NCBI GenBank assembly: GCA_045615765.1
Contig: JAZLFM010000038.1
Location: forward strand, 1 to 64,000
Length of the DNA: 64,000 nucleotides
Reading direction: 5' to 3'
Origin: UBA1715 sp045615765
GTDB lineage: Bacteria; Bacteroidota; Bacteroidia; Bacteroidales; UBA1715
The position numbers and the translations under genes were made by a program. Below are positions 52,129 to 60,972 of the stretch, one piece after another (position 1 is the stretch's first letter; each line of letters opens with the position of its first letter). Below the pieces are notes generated by a model. The model saw only the letters and a program-made list of their open reading frames with translations, ran no database searches and was not told where the DNA came from.

Positions 52129-53019
52129 TTATTGTTGTTTTTCAATTCGATACAAAATCACTCGTGATGTTACATTGAACAAAAGCACGACAAAAAATAG
52201 AATTAATGCGGCAAACATGAGAGCAGCTTCATATAGCGGTAGCGAAAGCATTTCCCCATAGTTGTTTGCAATTAATGCCGGCAACGGATAGCAGGCATCG
52301 AATAAAGAGTGTGGTATTTGTGGTAGATTACCGCAAACCATAAGTACTGCTATAGTTTCTCCTAATGCACGTGAGATAGCGAGAACAACAGCGGCAAAAA
52401 TACCAGGCAAGGATTTTTTTGTAACAACAGATATGGCGGTTTGCCATCGAGTTGATCCTAAAGAATAAGATGCGGCACGAAGTTCGTCGGAAACACTGCT
52501 GAATAATTCAACGAAAAGGCTAACCAATAAAGGTAGAACCATAATACTTAGCACAATTCCAGCTGCTAAAGTTGTATAGCCGGCAGAAAAATCAACAAAA
52601 TGCGGAGCCAATGTATCCGAAATCCATGGGACAATTATGAGTGTTCCCCAAACGCCATAGATAACAGATGGTAGTGATGCCAAAATGTCTAATGCCGGGA
52701 ATACGAAACGTTTAACGATTCGATGGGCGTATTCGGTTAGGTATATTGCTGTAAGCAACGACAATGGTAATGCAATAGCGATGGCTATTAGTGTTACCCA
52801 AATTGTTCCCATAAAAAATGGAAGAAAGCCGAATTCGTTTTTAAACGGTCTCCACGATGAAGCGGTAAGCAAATCCCAAAGGGAATGTTCTGCAAGAATA
52901 GGTGCTGATTTTAGATAGAGGCCTATGCCCATTACGATAACAAGCAAAAGGGCAACAATGGTTATTGTAGCCATTATTGCACCTGTAGCTCTATCTTTTA
53001 TGATTCTTAGTTTATTCAT
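52129..53019 (-). CDS. pstC: Phosphate ABC transporter permease
   Basis: Second permease of the phosphate importer (296 aa), six hydrophobic spans. It shows SWRPFKNEFGFLPFFMGTIWVTL, typical of PstC, and the coupling loop LRAASYSLGSTRWQTAISVV. ISRALGETIAVLMVCGN near residue 212 is the conserved C-terminal block. It starts 3 nt after the pstS stop. Confidence 0.95.
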   Translation of the reverse strand: MNKLRIIKDRATGAIMATITIVALLLVIVMGIGLYLKSAPILAEHSLWDLLTASSWRPFKNEFGFLPFFMGTIWVTLIAIAIALPLSLLTAIYLTEYAHRIVKRFVFPALDILASLPSVIYGVWGTLIIVPWISDTLAPHFVDFSAGYTTLAAGIVLSIMVLPLLVSLFVELFSSVSDELRAASYSLGSTRWQTAISVVTKKSLPGIFAAVVLAISRALGETIAVLMVCGNLPQIPHSLFDACYPLPALIANNYGEMLSLPLYEAALMFAALILFFVVLLFNVTSRVILYRIEKQQ

Positions 53020-53022
53020 ATA

Positions 53023-53994
53023 TTACTTTAGAATTGATAGCGATTTTTCTATTTTTTCCTGTGGAATAGCAATGTATCCAGTTGGTTCGTTTTTCTTTTG
53101 TCCTTCTGTTAATACATATTTTAGGAATGCTTTTACTACAGGATTTTCAGGGTTACCCTTTGTTACAAGATAAAGGTCACGTGCTGGAGGTGAAGGATAT
53201 TTACCTTCGGCAATTGCTTTAGTAAGTTGATCCTTTAAATCGTAGAAGTTTTCGTCTGCAGAGATTAGTCCGTCGTTGTTAGAATCTATAGGCAATACAA
53301 GTATGCCGGCGTTTGGTTTGTGGCTATCGTTGTCGTATGCATAACCAATGTTGTTCAAACCTATACCATAGATATCTTTTTGTACGGCAGCTGCAACTCC
53401 AGGGTCACCGAATACTGCCGTGCCACCAAGATCTTCTTGTTTTTTGCCTAACCATTTAGCCCAAGTTTCAGCAGCTCCACAAGCGTCGGAACGAGTATAT
53501 ACATGTAATGGCGTTTTATCGTCAGTACCAAGTATGTCGCCCCATGTTTTTGCTTCACCGGTAATCCAAATTTTAATAGCAGTTTCTTGACTTAAACCAT
53601 GGGCAAGAATTTCTTTGATTAAAGGGTTGTTTGCGTTGATTGTTGGAACTACAGCATCTTTTGCCACAGCAAAACCAACGGCCCCTTTTTCAATTTCTTG
53701 TGGGTAAACTTCGCGAGATACCATACCGAAATCAACAACACCTGCTAATGCATCAGTCATACCTTTACCGGCACCACCTGCAGATACATCTACTTTAACA
53801 TCGGGATACAATTCTTGGAAACTATTTGCCCATTCTACAGCTAATGGATACAATGCAAATGCACCAGATAGTGATAATTCACCAGAAAGTGTTTCTCCGT
53901 TATTAGAAGACTTTTGTTCGCTACTACCGCCGCATGATACTAATGTTGCGACAGATGTTAATCCTATTAATAAATAAGTTGTTATTTTTTTCAT
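53023..53994 (-). CDS. pstS: Phosphate-binding lipoprotein
   Basis: Extracytoplasmic phosphate-binding protein (323 aa). The lipoprotein signal ends in ATLVSCGGSS (Cys about residue 21). LSLSGAFALYPLAVEWANSF near 40 matches the family phosphate-binding strand, DVSAGGAGKGMTDALAG the Ser/Gly loop, and VYTRSDACGAAETWAKWLG the later phosphate contact. It precedes pstC by 3 nt and lies 36 nt after the porin gene, so it is in the same operon. Confidence 0.94.
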   Translation of the reverse strand: MKKITTYLLIGLTSVATLVSCGGSSEQKSSNNGETLSGELSLSGAFALYPLAVEWANSFQELYPDVKVDVSAGGAGKGMTDALAGVVDFGMVSREVYPQEIEKGAVGFAVAKDAVVPTINANNPLIKEILAHGLSQETAIKIWITGEAKTWGDILGTDDKTPLHVYTRSDACGAAETWAKWLGKKQEDLGGTAVFGDPGVAAAVQKDIYGIGLNNIGYAYDNDSHKPNAGILVLPIDSNNDGLISADENFYDLKDQLTKAIAEGKYPSPPARDLYLVTKGNPENPVVKAFLKYVLTEGQKKNEPTGYIAIPQEKIEKSLSILK

Positions 53995-54030
53995 GGTTAT
54001 ATGTTTTAAGAAAGATGATAGATATGTTTA

Positions 54031-55083
54031 TTAGTATTTTATTGTTGCTAAGAAATAGATTCCACTTGCATTGTCACGACCTTTGTAGTTTTGTAATGTA
54101 TAGTTCAATTTAAAATTCACTGGTTTCCAAGGTGCGTAGTTAATACCAATTGTGTAGTCTTGTTCTGAGTAATCTTTGTTATCAATGTCGTCGTCAAAGT
54201 AATCAAGGCGGGCAACTGCCGTCCAATTTTTGATGAATTCGTAGCCACCAGCTACATAGAAACCACCAGAGTTCAAATCACCTGTTTTTCCGGCTATGTA
54301 TTCAGCACGGGCAAATCCTTTTTTAGCTTTGTAGGCAACACCACCTCCGTATCGTTGCAATTGCACATAGTTATCTTCGGTTTGTGCAGTGAATTTTTGT
54401 GTGGCTTCGTCGTATGTAGGAAGAGCTCCTTCTCCACATTGATAGTATCCTGCAATAGATAATTCTTTGAATGGATTTACAATAATACGACCTACAATAT
54501 CTTTTCCTTTGTTGTTGTCGTTGGCATTTAATGTGTATCCGTTGAATATAGCTAATTCATAGTTTAACAAAGAATAGTCATCTTGTTTAAATGCGCTTCC
54601 TAAGAATTCGAAACCTAAATCACGGCCGTTTTGATTAAATCCTGATAAATCTTGTTTACTCATTCTTGCAAGTCTTTGGACTACAAGAGAGTAATTTATG
54701 AATTCAAGTTTTGTTGGATTGTATTCCGAGTTTTCAATCGATAAAGGAGATTTGAATTGTCCTAGTTTAATTCCAAATTCGTCAATTGGTTTGTAGCGGA
54801 AATATAAGTCTAGAATTTTTGGTGTCCCAGTTAATTCTACTTGTAATTTGTAGTCAGCTTTTCCTGCATCACCTTTGTAAAGATCACCCGCTAAAACCAA
54901 ACGAGCACGACGTAAAAGAAATGTTGATACATCTTCTGAATAATTGTAACCAGCCTGCAAAAATCCAGAAGGAGTTACCAATGCTTGTTTTGATTCGGTT
55001 GCAGGTTCTGCTTTTTGTTCACTTTGCGCAAACGATGCTGCCGAAAGTAGTGATATAAATAAAATTGTATATAATCGTTTCAT
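54031..55083 (-). CDS. Phosphate-selective porin O/P family protein
   Basis: Outer membrane beta-barrel of 350 aa, Porin_O_P family. A signal peptide (residues 1-20, ending SFA-Q) is followed by alternating strands such as LRRARLVLAGDLYKGDAGK, FGIKLGQFKSPLSIENSEY and GFARAEYIAGKTG, ending in IYFLATIKY with the aromatic terminal strand. I chose the ATG at 55083 because the signal peptide starts there; the frame upstream is noncoding leader. Position before pstSCAB strongly suggests phosphate uptake and low-phosphate control. Confidence 0.9.
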   Translation of the reverse strand: MKRLYTILFISLLSAASFAQSEQKAEPATESKQALVTPSGFLQAGYNYSEDVSTFLLRRARLVLAGDLYKGDAGKADYKLQVELTGTPKILDLYFRYKPIDEFGIKLGQFKSPLSIENSEYNPTKLEFINYSLVVQRLARMSKQDLSGFNQNGRDLGFEFLGSAFKQDDYSLLNYELAIFNGYTLNANDNNKGKDIVGRIIVNPFKELSIAGYYQCGEGALPTYDEATQKFTAQTEDNYVQLQRYGGGVAYKAKKGFARAEYIAGKTGDLNSGGFYVAGGYEFIKNWTAVARLDYFDDDIDNKDYSEQDYTIGINYAPWKPVNFKLNYTLQNYKGRDNASGIYFLATIKY

Positions 55084-55311
55084 ATTGTTTCTATGTATTT
55101 GAATGTTTGAAAAAAAAAGTTTTTGGTCTGCGAGTTTGTTAGTCCTTGACCACAAATCTCTAAGGGGGGGATTAATTAATGCACTTGCTGGGTGCAACAC
55201 ATTCGTATACAGCAACAACAACTAAAAGAAACAAGAGCGAGTGTCTTGTTATATGTTGAATTTACTATGGTTCTGTTAGTACTCATTCGTGTTTCTTTTA
55301 ATTTGACAATG

Positions 55312-55319
55312 CAAATATA
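55312..55319 (-). promoter_or_regulatory. Putative -7 box of the porin-pstSCAB operon
   Basis: The - strand reads TATATTTG, exact to TAnnTTTG. No TTG is found 19-21 nt upstream; instead TAGGT half-sites are there. This is the pattern expected of an activator-dependent promoter. The leader would be about 220 nt. Confidence 0.45.
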
Positions 55320-55335
55320 AACATATTTACATATA

Positions 55336-55374
55336 AACCTACTATGTTGATAGGTTAATTTTTAAAAATAGGTG
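55336..55374. promoter_or_regulatory. TAGGT-type half-sites upstream of the porin promoter
   Basis: AACCTA (55336-55341), TAGGTT (55351-55356) and TAGGTG (55369-55374) form two possible inverted pairs. Flanking ATTTACA and TGTAAAT (55325-55331 and 55385-55391) add an outer inverted pair. They sit just upstream of the porin -7 box and could bind a phosphate regulator. Confidence 0.4.
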
Positions 55375-55430
55375 TTTATACTTATGTAAATGAGATTTTA
55401 AGTGGGATTTTTGGTTGTTTATTTTAAAAA

Positions 55431-55466
55431 AACAAAATGAGACGCAATATTGCGTCTCATTTTGTT
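55431..55466 (-). terminator. Perfect 36-bp palindrome ending hemL
   Basis: The arms 55431-55448 and 55449-55466 are perfect reverse complements (core GAGACGCAAT), overlapping the last two bases of the hemL stop region. On the - strand it runs into TTTTTTT, as expected of a terminator of the hem operon. Confidence 0.88.
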
Positions 55467-56739
55467 ATATGCTTTCTTGTATTGATTGCAGTACATAATC
55501 CAGAATTTGCTCTGTGTGGGTTATAGAGATAAAATTATCTTCGAATTGCGATGGGGAGACATATATACCTTTGTTCAACATTGATTGGAAGTATTTGGTA
55601 AAGCGCGTTTGGTTTGATTTTTTTGCGTCTTCGAAATTATTTACTGGGTTTTCGTTAAAGAATAATGTAAACATACTTCCACATTTGTTCAGTTGAATGT
55701 CTTTTCCCTTTATAATGGATTGCAGCTCGTTAAAGAATTTGTTACTTCGTTTTTCCAATGTTTCGTAAAATGAAGCATCAGCAAGTTGTTGCAAGGTTGC
55801 AATTCCTGCTGCCATAGCTACGGGGTTTCCGCTTAGTGTTCCTGCTTGATAAACAGGTCCGTCGGGAGCAAGGTAGTTCATTATTTCTGCTTTGCCACCA
55901 AAAGCTGCGGCAGGAAATCCGCCACCGACTATTTTCCCTATAGTTGTAAGATCTGGTTGTATGCTAAATAATTGTTGTGCACCACCATACGATAAACGGC
56001 AACCTGTAATAACTTCATCAAAAATAAGTACGCTGTTGTATTTTGTAGTTTCGCTACGTAATGCTGTGATAAATTCTTTTGTTGGATTCACTACGCCCAT
56101 ATTACAAGCAACAGGTTCAACGATGACAGCTGCTACTTTTTCTCCGTTTTTTGCAAAAAATGATTTGAATGCATCTACATCGTTATATGGTAATGAAATG
56201 GTATGTTTAACAAAGTCGGAAGGAACGCCAGCAGAGCTTGCATTGCTAATGTTTGCAACGGCGCTTCCTGCAGATACGAGTAAGTGATCGGCATGTCCGT
56301 GGTAGCAACCATCGAATTTAATAAGAATGTCACGTCCTGTGTAGCCTCTGGCAACACGTATTGCACTCATTGTCGCTTCTGTTCCGCTGTTTACAAAACG
56401 AAGTTTTTCCATAGAAGGAAAGGCATTTTGCACAAGTTTTGCCAAATTTGTTTCTTGTAATGTAGGAATTCCGTAACTGCTTCCACGAAGAACTGCATTG
56501 CATGCAGCTTCAGATACTTGCTTATTGTTGTGTCCAAGTATGAAAACTCCCCACGACATACAGAAGTCGATAAATTTGTTATCGTCTATATCGTAGATAA
56601 ATGGACCTTCTGATTTTTGTAGAAATAGGGGCGTAGTACCTACACTTCGTAAAGCGCGAACAGGACTATTGACACCACCAGGTATGATTTGTTGTGCTTC
56701 GAGAAAGGCTTGTTCCGATTTTGTTCGTGTTAGTTCCAT
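55465..56739 (-). CDS. hemL: Glutamate-1-semialdehyde 2,1-aminomutase
   Basis: PLP enzyme (424 aa) that forms 5-aminolevulinate in the C5 pathway. The start SEQAFLEAQQIIPGGVNSPVRA and SWGVFILGHNN are typical. FVNSGTEATMSAIRVARGYTG binds the cofactor phosphate and VIFDEVITG holds the Asp. The PLP Lys is in IGKIVGGGFPAAAFGGK near residue 270, and GTLSGNPVAMAAG follows. It is the last gene of the siroheme operon and overlaps hemB by 10 nt. Confidence 0.96.
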   Translation of the reverse strand: MELTRTKSEQAFLEAQQIIPGGVNSPVRALRSVGTTPLFLQKSEGPFIYDIDDNKFIDFCMSWGVFILGHNNKQVSEAACNAVLRGSSYGIPTLQETNLAKLVQNAFPSMEKLRFVNSGTEATMSAIRVARGYTGRDILIKFDGCYHGHADHLLVSAGSAVANISNASSAGVPSDFVKHTISLPYNDVDAFKSFFAKNGEKVAAVIVEPVACNMGVVNPTKEFITALRSETTKYNSVLIFDEVITGCRLSYGGAQQLFSIQPDLTTIGKIVGGGFPAAAFGGKAEIMNYLAPDGPVYQAGTLSGNPVAMAAGIATLQQLADASFYETLEKRSNKFFNELQSIIKGKDIQLNKCGSMFTLFFNENPVNNFEDAKKSNQTRFTKYFQSMLNKGIYVSPSQFEDNFISITHTEQILDYVLQSIQESI

Positions 56740-57695
56740 TTTTGTAAGTATTCTTTTGCGTAATACGAAATAATATATTGTGCTCCAGCGCGTTTAATTG
56801 CAATAAGGCTTTCGAAAACAACTCGCTTTTCGTCAAGATAGCCAAGACTTGCGGCTGCTTTTAGCATAGAATATTCTCCACTGACTTGATATGCAACCAT
56901 AGGTATGTTAGGGAATTTTTCTACGCCTCTTGCTATTATATCTAAGTATGGTAGTGCAGGTTTCACCATAGTCCAGTCTGCACCTTCTGCTATATCCGCT
57001 TCAATTTCTTGTAGTCCTTGATCGTGTGTTCGATAATCCATTTGATAGGTTTTTCTGTCTCCGAATGACGGCGCACTGTCGGCGGCATCGCGGAAAGGAC
57101 CGTAGAAAGCAGAGGCGTATTTTGCCGAGTACGCTAAAACTTTTGTTTGTAGGTTATGTTCTTGTAGTTTTTGCTTTATGGCTTCAACTTGTCCGTCCAT
57201 CATTGCTGAAGGGGCAACAATATCAGCTCCTGCAAGTGCATGTTGATATGCCATTTCTGCCAACAATGGTAGTGTGCTGTCGTTTTCTACATCGCAGTCG
57301 CATAGTAATCCGCAGTGTCCATGACTTGTGTATTCACAAAGGCAGATGTCGGTAATCACTGTAATTTGTGGTATTGTAGTTTTTATAGTTCGTACAGCTC
57401 GTGCAATTAAAGAATTTGGATCGTATGCCGCAGTTCCTCGTTCGTCTTTTACAGAGTCGTCAACAACTCCAAACAAAAGGATCTTATTGATGCCGAGTTG
57501 ATAAATTTCTTGTATATCTGTAATTAATAAATCTATAGAGTATCGGTAAATACCTGGCATTGAAGATATTTCTTCCTTTCGATTTTCTCCTTCGATTACA
57601 AAATAAGGATATATAAAATCGTTGGAGTCGATTTTTACATCAGCGTATTGGTCGCGTATTGTTTGAGTTAATCTAAATTGTCTAAAGCGATGCAT
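56730..57695 (-). CDS. hemB: Porphobilinogen synthase (delta-aminolevulinate dehydratase)
   Basis: Joins two aminolevulinates into porphobilinogen, 321 aa. The zinc cysteines are visible in ICLCEYTSHGHCGLLCD near residue 115. The substrate lysines are in LAYSAKYASAFYGPFRDA near 193 and WTMVKPALPYLD near 245. PLFQ-type start motifs are present as FIYPYFVIEG. It overlaps the hemC-containing gene by 14 nt and hemL by 10 nt, a tightly coupled set. Confidence 0.96.
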   Translation of the reverse strand: MHRFRQFRLTQTIRDQYADVKIDSNDFIYPYFVIEGENRKEEISSMPGIYRYSIDLLITDIQEIYQLGINKILLFGVVDDSVKDERGTAAYDPNSLIARAVRTIKTTIPQITVITDICLCEYTSHGHCGLLCDCDVENDSTLPLLAEMAYQHALAGADIVAPSAMMDGQVEAIKQKLQEHNLQTKVLAYSAKYASAFYGPFRDAADSAPSFGDRKTYQMDYRTHDQGLQEIEADIAEGADWTMVKPALPYLDIIARGVEKFPNIPMVAYQVSGEYSMLKAAASLGYLDEKRVVFESLIAIKRAGAQYIISYYAKEYLQKWN

Positions 57696-59643
57696 GTTCT
57701 TGTAATTTTGATTTTAAATATGATTTTGTAATGCTTCCGCGAGTAATCAATTCTTTTCCCTTGGGAAGTGCGCCATATACTGTAATAAAGTTATCGATAG
57801 TAGAAGGCGATGTAAAGATAATTTTTTGAATTGTATCTAAATTGACTCTTGTCGGATTTTGTGGACAAACGGTTGTGTACACATCTGCTGCATGTATTGT
57901 AAATCCAAGTTCTTGTAAGCCATTGTAGATTATCGGAAATGCTATTGCAGATCGAGGATACAGTACGGTTCCTTTTTCTTGTCTTGAAAACCAATCAATT
58001 ACTCCGTAGGAGTCATCTTGTTCTACTTGTTGCACATTGATGACGCCTTCGTTTAAGAGAGCTTCGGTTGTGGTTGCTCCAATAGAAACAATTGTTGCTT
58101 GAGAAATATTGACTTTGAGTTCTCGTATAATTTTAAATGTGAATTTTACGGAATATCTACTTGTGAATAGTATGTAATCGAATTTCTGCAGTAGAAAATG
58201 TTTTATCTGTGAATAATCGGAAAGATTTTGTATTTCAATTAAAGGTGTGTGTATATAGGAAGGATTGTTGCAAACACTTCCCGTATATAGAGTTCTTGTA
58301 ATTGCAGAACTTTCGTGTGTTTGTAGTTTATTTACATCACCGATTAATGCAATAAGTGGTGTTGAATATGTTGTTGTGGAGGTAGCTAATTCTTCTAATG
58401 ATAATGTAAAAACTTGTTCTGTTGGTAAAGAAACATCGTGAACAAGTAGGACGGGTGTATTCTTAGCCCAACCTTTAGCAAGTATTTTTGTTGCTATATT
58501 GTTGAGGTTTGAAGCTCCCATATAAAACACTAATGTATCGGCAGTCGGTATTTCTAAATAATTGGAATGTCCGTTTACAAAGGCAACACTCGATGAAATA
58601 AATCGTTGGGTGAGACTAACTTTCATATCTGCAGCTAACGCAGATGCTGTTGTTATGCCAGGAATTACCGAAACAGAAATAAAATTTTTCTGTAAGAATT
58701 CAATTTCTTCGCCAGCATGTGCAAAAATCATTGGGTCGCCGCCTTTTAATCGAATAACATTTTTGCCTAACGTTGCTTTTTGCAGTAAAATATGATTGAT
58801 TTCGTTTTGTTCACTGCTATGATGTCCAGACCGTTTTCCTACATAGATTTTTTCAGCAGAAAATTGTGCAAGAAATTGTTTGTCGATTAAATCATCGTAT
58901 ACGATGACGTCTGCATTCTGAAGTGCTTTAAGAGCTTTTATCGTAAGTAATTCCGAATCACCAGGTCCAAAACCAACTAATGTAACGGTTCCGTATGAAT
59001 GTAGTACATTTACGGAATCAAATTGTTTTTTTAGTTTCTCGTTTCCGCGTAGTGCCGTTACAGCAAGCATTCCTTGTAAAGTGTTTGTTTCAAAAGGAAG
59101 AACTTCTGCAATTTCTGATTGAAGATTTAGGCGTTGCAATGCGCAAGTTGCAATTATAGCAGCATCGTATTTCCCCTTGTGCACTTGTTGGATTCGTTGT
59201 TCGATAGTTCCTCGAATACCTTTTATTGTCAGGTCGGGACGAACTGCAAGTAATTCTTTTTTTCGTAATGGTGAACTAGTTCCTACTATGCTGTTTGTAG
59301 GAAGTTCATTCAATTTGAGGTTATTTTTGCTTACCAATGAGTCAGTTTGATCTTTTGCTGGTAATAAGGCAATAATCTCAATTTGTGGTGGTAAAGGATA
59401 AGGTAGGTCTTTTGCCGAATGAATTGCAATGTCGGCAGTTCCGTTTATAATTGCTTGGTCAAGTTCGCGAGTGAATATATCGGAAGGAGCTTCGCCGTTG
59501 AGTAGTGAAATTTGCTGATTATTGTCGCCGTATGAACTAGTGAAAATAACATTATAGTCGATGGAAGGTAATTGATTCATTACTTCTTTCACTTGCAACT
59601 GCGAGAGTTTACTATTGCGTGCAATGATTTGTAATTTTTTCAT
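57682..59643 (-). CDS. hemC/cobA/hemD: Fusion: truncated porphobilinogen deaminase + uroporphyrinogen-III methyltransferase + uroporphyrinogen-III synthase
   Basis: Single chain of 653 aa with three enzymes. Residues 1-212 are HemC-like (IARNSKLSQLQ, IFTRELDQAI, and IHSAKDLP with catalytic D79). The usual C-terminal HemC domain 3, which carries the Cys that holds the dipyrromethane cofactor, is absent; the only Cys in this part is C167. Residues 218-440 are a SUMT (TLVGFGPGDSELLTIKA, VIRLKGGDPMIFAHAGEE, VIPGITTASALAA). Residues 447-653 are HemD (DYILFTSRYSVKF, VSIGATTTEALL, IIFTSPSTIDNF). It would carry porphobilinogen to precorrin-2, if the HemC part works. It overlaps hemA by 4 nt and hemB by 14 nt. 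Confidence 0.88.
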   Translation of the reverse strand: MKKLQIIARNSKLSQLQVKEVMNQLPSIDYNVIFTSSYGDNNQQISLLNGEAPSDIFTRELDQAIINGTADIAIHSAKDLPYPLPPQIEIIALLPAKDQTDSLVSKNNLKLNELPTNSIVGTSSPLRKKELLAVRPDLTIKGIRGTIEQRIQQVHKGKYDAAIIATCALQRLNLQSEIAEVLPFETNTLQGMLAVTALRGNEKLKKQFDSVNVLHSYGTVTLVGFGPGDSELLTIKALKALQNADVIVYDDLIDKQFLAQFSAEKIYVGKRSGHHSSEQNEINHILLQKATLGKNVIRLKGGDPMIFAHAGEEIEFLQKNFISVSVIPGITTASALAADMKVSLTQRFISSSVAFVNGHSNYLEIPTADTLVFYMGASNLNNIATKILAKGWAKNTPVLLVHDVSLPTEQVFTLSLEELATSTTTYSTPLIALIGDVNKLQTHESSAITRTLYTGSVCNNPSYIHTPLIEIQNLSDYSQIKHFLLQKFDYILFTSRYSVKFTFKIIRELKVNISQATIVSIGATTTEALLNEGVINVQQVEQDDSYGVIDWFSRQEKGTVLYPRSAIAFPIIYNGLQELGFTIHAADVYTTVCPQNPTRVNLDTIQKIIFTSPSTIDNFITVYGALPKGKELITRGSITKSYLKSKLQEHASL

Positions 59644-60539
59644 AGTGCAGTGATATAAAGTTTTCTTCGTTGTAATACAGCTTGCAGATTTTGAATTTCT
59701 TGCTTGATTATAGTTTCAACTTTTTCAATTTCGCTGTTGCGGATGTTGAGGTTATTGTTCACTCTTTTTTCAATGTCTTGTACATTGAAAAGCCTAAAAC
59801 CATCTAAGTTGGCAATTTGTGGATCAATGTCGCGGGGAAATGCTAAATCTATAGCTAAAAAAGGATGGTTTGGGTTTACATCGTCCACAGTCACTATATG
59901 ATGTGGTGCTGAGGTTGCGCTAATCAATACGTCTGTTTCGCTTAACAATGCTTTTCGTTCCTGTAAACTATGAATTTCAATATTAAGAGGATCGGCAAGT
60001 GCATGTGCTTTGTCTAAACTTCGGTTGGCGAGAAATACTTGTTTTGCCCCTTTGTTTTGTAGAAATTTTAAGATGTCGGAAGTTAGTTTGTTTACACCGA
60101 TTATGGTGATTTTTGCATCTTGTAATGTAATACCTTCGTTACTGATTAATTCTATGGTTGCATTGCCGTGTCCGATTGCTCCACGAGAGATGTCTGTTTT
60201 TTCTCTGACTTTTTTGCCGACAAGCAGTGCTGTCTCGAATAGTTTATGTAGTGATGCGGAAAGTTGTCTTGTGTTTTTTGCTTGTATATAAGCATCACGA
60301 ACTTGTCCTTGTATGGCTCGTTCGCCAATCAATGCCGATTCAAGTCCAGAAACAACACGAAAAAGATGATGTGCGACATCGTCTGGAATATCGCCGTCGC
60401 CAACATAAACTTCAATACGGTTGCAGGTTTGTAATACCACGTACGAATCTGTCCCATACTCTTTGTTTAAAGAGTGGAAGTATTTCTCACGATCTTCTAT
60501 AGAAGTGTTTTTATGACTAATCGATTCGTAAAATACCAT
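59640..60539 (-). CDS. hemA: Glutamyl-tRNA reductase, short form
   Basis: First step of the C5 pathway, reducing glutamyl-tRNA to glutamate semialdehyde; 299 aa versus about 415-420 in most bacteria. The catalytic Cys is C39 (VLQTCNRIEVY), GLESALIGERAIQGQVRDAY follows, and the NADPH fold is ITIIGVNKLTSDILKFL near residue 145 with VFLANRSLDKA. It stops soon after the spinal-helix start (IEKVETIIKQEIQNLQ), so the C-terminal dimerisation domain is missing. The N-terminus is also slightly short. It overlaps the precorrin-2 dehydrogenase gene by 23 nt and the HemC fusion by 4 nt. Confidence 0.88.
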   Translation of the reverse strand: MVFYESISHKNTSIEDREKYFHSLNKEYGTDSYVVLQTCNRIEVYVGDGDIPDDVAHHLFRVVSGLESALIGERAIQGQVRDAYIQAKNTRQLSASLHKLFETALLVGKKVREKTDISRGAIGHGNATIELISNEGITLQDAKITIIGVNKLTSDILKFLQNKGAKQVFLANRSLDKAHALADPLNIEIHSLQERKALLSETDVLISATSAPHHIVTVDDVNPNHPFLAIDLAFPRDIDPQIANLDGFRLFNVQDIEKRVNNNLNIRNSEIEKVETIIKQEIQNLQAVLQRRKLYITAL

Positions 60540-60972
60540 TTTCTATCAATTCGTTGATACGATTGCGAATTCGTATTGATTGTTTAACATTTTGCGAATC
60601 AGATCCTACAGCAATTGTGATATGTTCGTGTTTTGCTATTGCAGGAGAAATAAAATCACATTCTGCGGGATTGTCGCAAACAGAGGTTAGAATTTTTCTC
60701 TTTTCGGCTAATTGCTTTATCTCTTTGTTTAGTAAATGATTTCCTGTACAAATAAATAGGATGTCGATTCCTTCCAAGTCGTTCTCCTCAAATTCTTTTT
60801 GTTTGATAGTAAACGGAAGTGTTGTAAGTTCAGTGGTAACTTCTGGTGCTATAATAGTCAAACTATCAATGAATCGACTTAATATTTGTGCTTTGTGGGT
60901 AGCGACTTTGCCACCACCCACAATTAGCACTTTTTTATTTTTTGTTCGTATTGTTATAGGAAGAAAATCCAT
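60517..60972 (-). CDS. Precorrin-2 dehydrogenase-like protein, short (Met8/SirC/CysG-N)
   Basis: NAD-dependent oxidation of precorrin-2 to sirohydrochlorin. At 151 aa it keeps the NAD-binding domain (VLIVGGGKVATHKAQIL near residue 14, LFICTGNHLLNKEI, VCDNPAECDFISPAI) and only a short tail after AVGSDSQNVKQSIRIRNRI. The longer helical part of CysG/Met8 is missing, and metal insertion by this chain is uncertain. The conserved Asp of the active site lies in the CDNPAECDF block. It starts immediately after the sulfite reductase gene and overlaps hemA. Confidence 0.85.
   Translation of the reverse strand: MDFLPITIRTKNKKVLIVGGGKVATHKAQILSRFIDSLTIIAPEVTTELTTLPFTIKQKEFEENDLEGIDILFICTGNHLLNKEIKQLAEKRKILTSVCDNPAECDFISPAIAKHEHITIAVGSDSQNVKQSIRIRNRINELIENGILRID

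Larger units (their letters stand above)
55084..55464. other. 381-nt gap: porin leader, promoter and terminator
   Basis: No credible gene is seen here. On the - strand it holds a -7 box (55312-55319), a leader of about 220 nt to the porin ATG, and AACCTA/TAGGTT/TAGGTG half-sites (55336-55374) upstream of the box. The hemL terminator palindrome lies at the far end (55431-55466). The leader has a C6 run read on the - strand and no obvious riboswitch fold. Confidence 0.6.

Noticed and set aside
55084..55221. Longer N-terminus of the porin reading into the leader
   Set aside because: The normal signal peptide begins at 55083; the upstream codons look noncoding and have no conserved features.
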